From Chytridium lagenaria (Eukaryota > Chytridiomycota > Chytridiomycetes > Chytridiales > Chytridiaceae): 64,000 nt of DNA. The DNA is taken from contig JAHLKC010000023.1 in NCBI GenBank assembly GCA_025449115.1, positions 124,001-188,000 on the forward strand, given 5' to 3'. How positions within the stretch are numbered: position 1 is the stretch's first letter; the number at the start of each line of letters is the position of its first letter. The position numbers and the translations under genes are program-made. The notes beneath the pieces were generated by a model that saw only the letters and a program-made list of their open reading frames with translations, did no database searches and had not been told where the DNA came from. Shown in pieces: positions 57,214-64,000 of the stretch.

Positions 57214-58064
57214 ATGCAAGGACTGTGTAGGCTCTTTTGCCGCCATCTCTCGACAAATGGTCGTCCCATTTTTGATGCATCTCGCCAGTTACGTCGATTA
57301 ATGTGAGGATGCATCATCACAAACCCATGTGATCTTATTACGTTCAAAGGTTGACTGGCAAAAGGGCAGTGTGGCCCAGTTTCTTGGAACAGATGCGAGT
57401 GGGAACAAGATCATGATGTCGGTTAGGCTGATAACTGAAACGAGTTGCATTGATAAATATTTTAGGGGAGTGAAGAGCTGGGATTGGACCTATGAAAATG
57501 TTGTTGATGGCAGTTGGAGGATGTGCAGCGTAAGTTCCGTTTTTATTGCTTTCAAAAGCAGCCTTTTTGCCAGCAGAATGAATGCTCCTATTGATATTGA
57601 ATGCAAACTAATCGGTTTTGATGTCGAGTTGACAGTGTTGATTTGGTCAGCATTCTTAAAAAGCAAAGGCAAGCAGTAGAAGGTGTTCAAATAAAAGTTG
57701 AGGGCCAACGCACAACAGATCACCCTCGTCCGTTCGACAAAATACATGCTACATTTGAGGTATCAGGATCGAATCTAGATCCAGTCAAGGTCTGTGAGAT
57801 TTTGGCTCTACATTTGACGTTACAATTGCGAGGCCCGTTTTTTCTTTTCATCCTTTCTCATTGCTTGCTTGGTTTTAATCGCCGTATTTCTGTTGCTCTC
57901 TTCTAATTCTGTCTCTTGTTTTTCCGCGTCGCTCTAATTTCTTCGAAAAGGTACAACGCGCTGTCGATCTTTCCATTGAAAAGTATTGTGGCGTTCACGC
58001 ATCGCTCACGCATGGAGTTCCGGTAACATGGGGCAGCGAGGTGGTGGAATCAAGAACGCTGTAG
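57214..58064 (+). CDS. OsmC-like peroxide-detoxifying protein, probably mitochondrial
   Basis: OsmC/Ohr-fold thiol peroxidase family. Exons 57214-57302, 57350-57421, 57466-57529, 57636-57789, 57951-58064; about 164 residues. The first exon (MQGLCRLFCRHLSTNGRPIF...RQLRRL) is Arg-rich without acids early, like a mitochondrial presequence. Then SVAQFLGTDASGNKIMMSGS, a helix MKMLLMAVGGCAAVDLVSIL with the first redox Cys, EGQRTTDHPRPFDKIHATFE, and AVDLSIEKYCGVHASLTHGV with the second. Both Cys of the family are present. One G is missing in a GGG run near 57478 (GIGPMKM restored), and the exon 1/2 join is off by one. Activity on organic hydroperoxides is typical of the family but untested here. Confidence 0.78.
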
Positions 58065-58907
58065 ATTAGGAAATTAGCGTTCTGCGCGTTGAGCGTCGAG
58101 GATGCGATTCATTGCGAGAGAACACCTTGGGGTACTACAATTAATGTAATCCAAGATAGGTAGTAGCTGCTGGACAGCGGTCAACCATGTCTGCAAGCTT
58201 GCCTTTCGTTGCAAAAGCAAATAAATTGTGGAGATGCTTTGGGCGGATCACAGGCAATCCCTCGAGCACGTTCGCTTTTGAGTGAAGCCCAATGGAGGTT
58301 CCCCACGTGCATTTCAATTCCGTTTTAACTCGGCAAAAATGATTTGTTTTGATTGGGCGGCTGATTTCTCCTCTGTAATCTGCCCCTCTCAACGTCGTCT
58401 CCTGAACTCTCAAACTCTCATCATCGCTCATCCACTGCCCTCTAACAGCATCGGACTCACGGTGTCATCAGCCTCGATACTTAATTCGATTTACTCCTGA
58501 CTGAAGTGGCAATCAGTTTGTAATCTGGCGAGGAATAGACATTTCAGGACTGGAGGAAACTGATCGCTCCACCATTTACCATCGGCAAGGCCGTCTAGAT
58601 CTTTCGAAGGTGCAAAAGGACATCAAAAGGTTCGTCTAGGTTCGTCTACCCTGCATTGGTTGCAAAGAATTGCTTTTTGATAAGCCACAGCCATGCACGG
58701 CTCATGTCATGGGCCGCCTGGGCATTGGCTGCTCCATCATGCGATGTTGATATACTATTTTGCATTTTTCATGTAACTAAACTACACTCTCAGTGCACAC
58801 ATACATCGAAGTAGAGACATTGTGGTCTAAAAAGCCACTGCTCTTTTCAGCATTTGGGACGCTTCTGGACAACTCATATATCCATCTTTATCGACATTTA
58901 AGGCTTG
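58065..58907. other. Intergenic with an unassigned short frame
   Basis: About 840 bases. A minus-strand frame (58431-58141, 96 codons, MSDDESLRVQETTLRGADYR) is open but has no motif and no partner, so I do not call it. GTTCGTCTAG appears twice in tandem at 58630-58650. The rest looks like promoter sequence. Confidence 0.35.
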
Positions 58908-60339
58908 ATGTCACCGCCGTTTAAAGCTGCATTACGAGCTGGATCGAACATCGTTCAAAAGCTGAAAACTCGGGTTGGAGAATCAAGAGGGCTGCCGGTT
59001 GATCTGTATCATGAAATTCATGGAAAAGGTCAACACAAAATCCTGTTTATAACTGTAAGTGTATGCTCTTTCATTTCGCCTCTGTGATCTCGCTTTGTTA
59101 TGAATGCACCGTCAAAGCGTGCTTTGTGTTTTCCGTTTTTTCTTTGTAGGTAGTAACTTGGAACGTATTTGACATGGACCATGATTCTGACAATTCTTTT
59201 ACAGGGGTGGGCTGGCTCATGCGAGAACTGGAAATTCCAGGTTAGTCTTAGAAACCTCCGTCGTGTATCTGCGTACAGCTGGCTTACCATTTTGTAAATC
59301 GTAGACGGAATTTTTTGGTCGCTTAAAAGACTTCCAAGTCTGCATATACGAGAATCGCGGATCCGGATTCTCATCTGCACCGCCGAGCAACTACCGAATG
59401 TCGGATATGGCAACGGACGCTGCTGAGCTAATTCAAAAACTTGGATGGAAGAATGTTCATGTTGTTGGTGTATCTATGGGCGGGATGATCGCGCAAGAAC
59501 TTGCCATGCTATTGGAACCCTCGCGGATACGGAGTCTTACACTTGCAAGTACATCTGCTGGAAGAGCTTTACCTCCGGTTCAGCACATTCCGTGGTTAGC
59601 TTCTGCTCTCACCAAGATTGCTCTGGGACTGGCAGACGTTAAGGATAAAATGCCGCATTTTCTGTATAGCAAGAATTGGTTGAAATCACCCGCTCCAACC
59701 GGCACTGGATTTAAGTCGAATTTAGAATATATGCTTAAGGTAAAAAATAGCTTTGACTATGTGCACGCGTACTTATTTCAATAATTTTAGTTTCATGGAG
59801 GAAGAATCGAAGATAGACCAAAACAATCTGTTCTTGCAGCAATAGCACAGCTTTGGGGAATCATTCGTCACCACGTATCATCGGATCGTCTGAAGATGAT
59901 TCGAAATAGGCTTGTTGGTCGGTCTATACCAGCGATGGTTATCCATGGAACAGAGGATGTTCTTGTTCGTCTCCGCTCAGCATGGCAACTTTCTCGGAGT
60001 ATCGGTGCCAAGCTGGTTGTATTTGAGGGAAGAGGACACGCTTTAAATCACGAGGATACCGACACCTTTAACAAATTACTTCTCCGACATTTTTACCAAG
60101 CTATTGAACAAAATGGTTCACTTTTGAGAACAGCGGCTGCTAAGGATATCAAGGAGGAGATTTTGACATCTAATGTTACAAGTGCCGAACCTATTGTGAA
60201 GTCTTCGGCTTCACCAATTTCCGCGGTAGTTGACCCGGAAGTGACGAAGAGGTTGATCTCTCTTGCGCGGATTCCTGATAATGTGCCGGCGCTTGAAGGG
60301 ATTGATCAACTCGAGTGGCTCCCTCCAAACCGGTACTAG
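58908..60339 (+). CDS. Alpha/beta hydrolase
   Basis: Exons 58908-59054, 59205-59240, 59305-59739 and 59791-60339 give 388 residues with no break. Alpha/beta hydrolase fold: an oxyanion-type loop near TGWAGSCENWKFQ, YENRGSGFSS, nucleophile elbow GVSMGGMIAQE (Ser), a late acid in HGTEDVLV, and catalytic His in EGRGHALNHE. The C-terminal 80 residues are an added Ser/Thr-rich tail ending LEWLPPNRY. There is no signal peptide or membrane helix, though the basic N-terminus (FKAALRAGSNIVQKLKTRVG) could form an amphipathic helix. Substrate unknown; esterase, lipase or epoxide hydrolase are all possible from this level of evidence. Confidence 0.85.
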
Positions 60340-60730
60340 TTTGAATTCTTATCTTTATTATCCAACTTTTTCTACCGAACTATACCTTTTCAAATAACCC
60401 CGGTATACATAAAATATTTATAGTCTCTTACGTCTTGTGTTCTACTCCTCATATCCCCTCCCCCCGCTTTTCTTATAGTCGCATTTAATATCATTTTGGC
60501 CGATATTTGGTCATTTAGTTCTTGATTCGGTATGTAGCCATGTGAGCTGCAGAGAAAACTACAAATTCATTTATGGTGCATGGATAAGCGCGAGTTCGAT
60601 GTTAGAGCTCGGTCCGAATCTTTGCGCTCCAGCAATGTAGACCGAGACCGCACAAAGATGCCGAGTCACGTGATTTATTAACTGCCCAAAAAGGCCTAGC
60701 GACAAACCATCCCCCTCCGCTCCCAGTAAT
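60340..60730. other. Intergenic
   Basis: About 390 bases: the 3' UTR of the hydrolase and the promoter of the nitronate monooxygenase, with CCGAGTCACGTGAT (an E-box-like CACGTG) at about 60661. No gene. Confidence 0.45.
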
Positions 60731-62557
<1,827 letters not shown>

Positions 62558-62866
62558 GGTTAAGAAGATGCGGTTGCCTCTCTGTAACAGTCGGAAATAC
62601 ATAATGGCTTGTAACTTGGCAATCCTTTAGCGAAAACTTTCATTTCTAGGAATACGCCGCACTTTGTTCCACGTGTGAACATACCTTAAGGTGTTTTTAG
62701 ATTAATGGTGATCTTTAACAATAAGTCTGATGGATAAAAACTTAATTTTGGCGATCCGCCTTTTTTAAAGAAGCATCCCCTATCTATAAAAGAATAATGA
62801 CTCGGTACAATATATTAATACCTTGTGTTATTCGATCATATTTACTCCTCGAGAGTATTGGCAACT
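62558..62866. promoter_or_regulatory. Intergenic / promoter
   Basis: About 310 bases with a TATAAAAGAATAATG stretch at 62787 that could serve as a TATA element about 80 bases before the next start. No gene. Confidence 0.4.
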
Positions 62867-64000
62867 ATGGCCTCTCGATTGAGCCTACTGCTCCTCTTAC
62901 TCGGCCTTATCTCTACCGCGCAGCCTTCATTGAGTCAAGTTGTTATTCCGATCGGAGTCCTCATTCCTTTTGACAGTGAGTTGTGGTGTCGTGATTTCTG
63001 TTCTGATTCTTTAAAGATTTGGCTCTCAACGTTTCCGTGAGACGGGTATTGGATTTCACAGAATGGGATCTCAACAATGATCCCGCCTACAGAATCCCAA
63101 ACACGACTTTCCGGCTTATTTGGACTGATTCACGCTCCTCTCTGGCGACGACCGTTGGAAGTGCTATATCATTGGCTAATCGAGGTGTTGTTGGCATAGT
63201 TGGAGAGTTTTCGTCGGGGCGTACCGGGCCTGCTGCTCTTGCAATGAACAGCTTTGGGGTAAAAGGAGTATAGAATTTGCACGGGGTTAACGTTTTTAAA
63301 GGTATATCAATGCACAGTATCGACCAATCCAGGGCTTTCCGATAAAAGCCAATACCAATACTTTTTTAGGACCCGTAAGAAGGGAGCAGAATTATGATAA
63401 CTAACATGACTAGTTCCCAGCGATAAACTGCAGGGGTTTGGACTCGTCCGGCTTGTCGAATTGTTTGGTTGGAAGAAGGTTGCGCTGATCACAGTAAATG
63501 CTCCATACGGTTTTGGAAGTATGCCGCTACGCCTCGTAATGTTATTAACGCCTCAAAGTATCTTCTTCCTTTTTAGAGCTTGCTTCCGCTCAGAACCTTA
63601 CGGTGTTAAGGAACGAGGCATATAACCCAGATGACCTTAATTATCGTCTTCAAATATCGTCTCTCCGCCAAGTCGACGCCAGGATTATAGTTGTGCTCGG
63701 ATACGACATTGACGTTATTTACATGCTGAGGGAAGCACGAAAGCAAGGAATGATCGGTCCGAAAGTAAGAGAACACTCACAGATCGGGATGATAATAAAT
63801 TTTAGTATGTGTGGATTGGAAGCGAGGCCGTTGAGACCATGTACAGCTTGTTGTTTGGTATAGTTAATTGGCCTGTATCCATGACTAATTTTTCTAGGCG
63901 ACACTGCTTCATCATGGACGGACCAAGACAGAGAAAATGTTGAAGGAATGATATTTAGCTCAGCAGACGAAACGGGAATGACCGAATGGACTAAACTTAA
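62867..64000 (+). CDS. Class C GPCR-like receptor, ligand-binding domain (partial, 3' cut)
   Basis: The start ATG 62867 encodes a signal peptide (MASRLSLLLLLLGLISTAQP). Exons 62867-62976, 63017-63258, about 63302-63371, about 63413-63520, about 63578-63764, about 63805-63860 and 63899 to the window end. They encode a periplasmic-binding-protein type I fold: VVIPIGVLIPF, LANRGVVGIVGEFSSGRTGP (hinge/ligand region), QYQYFFRTLPSDKLQGFGLV, LFGWKKVALITVNAPYGFG, ARIIVVLGYDIDVIYMLREA, YVWIGSEAVETM. The FFRT.PSD then L...FGWKKVALI pattern is that of the ANF-receptor family found in GABA-B-like class C GPCRs, which occur in chytrids. The seven-helix part would lie beyond the window, so a guanylate-cyclase-type receptor cannot be excluded. 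Confidence 0.8.

Noticed and set aside
58141..58431. 96-codon minus-strand frame as a small gene
   Set aside because: No motif, no intron signals and no paralogue. It may be real but cannot be supported from the sequence alone.

Overview
The window is nuclear DNA from a zoosporic, early-diverging fungus, most likely a chytrid. The genes are dense, occur on both strands and carry many short introns (about 40-150 nt, GTAAGT-like donors, often a CTAAC-like branch point). The gene set is core eukaryotic (eIF3e, PEX5, AP-2 mu, VAMP7, a KIN1/MARK kinase, a septin, an NHE exchanger). It also has fungal Zn2Cys6 and F-box/LRR proteins and the ligand-binding ectodomain of a class C GPCR-like receptor. 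The phylum is inferred from gene content and structure, not from a marker gene.

Layout. 0.25-10.6 kb (+): septin-like GTPase, eIF3 subunit e, Zn2Cys6 regulator, and a gene whose exons join a BED zinc finger, a peroxiredoxin-like domain and a cold-shock domain. 11.2-23.7 kb: a large imperfect inverted repeat. Each roughly 3 kb arm carries an F-box/LRR gene (convergent pair), and about 6.5 kb of mostly non-coding, repeatedly inverted repeat units lies between them. 24.2-32.2 kb: a perilipin-like repeat protein (-), three small related-looking orphan genes with Trp/basic patches (two -, one +), and an Na+/H+ exchanger (+). 32.8-41.6 kb: KIN1/MARK-type kinase (-), HSDL2-like short-chain dehydrogenase (+), VAMP7 R-SNARE (-), and a single-pass membrane protein with a cytoplasmic SH3 domain (+). 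42.1-44.6 kb: F-box gene plus a truncated tandem fragment. 44.6-51.9 kb: rhodanese (-) divergent from PEX5 (+), AP-2 mu (+), and a predicted N-myristoylated protein with a cyclic-nucleotide-binding-like fold (-). 52.6-64 kb: uncharacterised Ser-rich protein (+), broken F-box copy (-), TFIIB-like factor (-), OsmC-like protein (+), alpha/beta hydrolase (+), nitronate monooxygenase (+) and the start of the class C receptor-like gene (+), cut by the window end.

Many otherwise good genes are interrupted by single-base gaps or insertions, nearly all in short homopolymers, and changing one base count restores conserved motifs. I read these as base-calling errors in the assembly, not decay. Eukaryotic genes here are not operonic. 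The only functional grouping I see is loose: peroxisomal import (PEX5), membrane traffic (VAMP7, AP-2 mu) and redox/sulfur proteins (peroxiredoxin fusion, rhodanese, OsmC, nitronate monooxygenase). Shared control is not shown.
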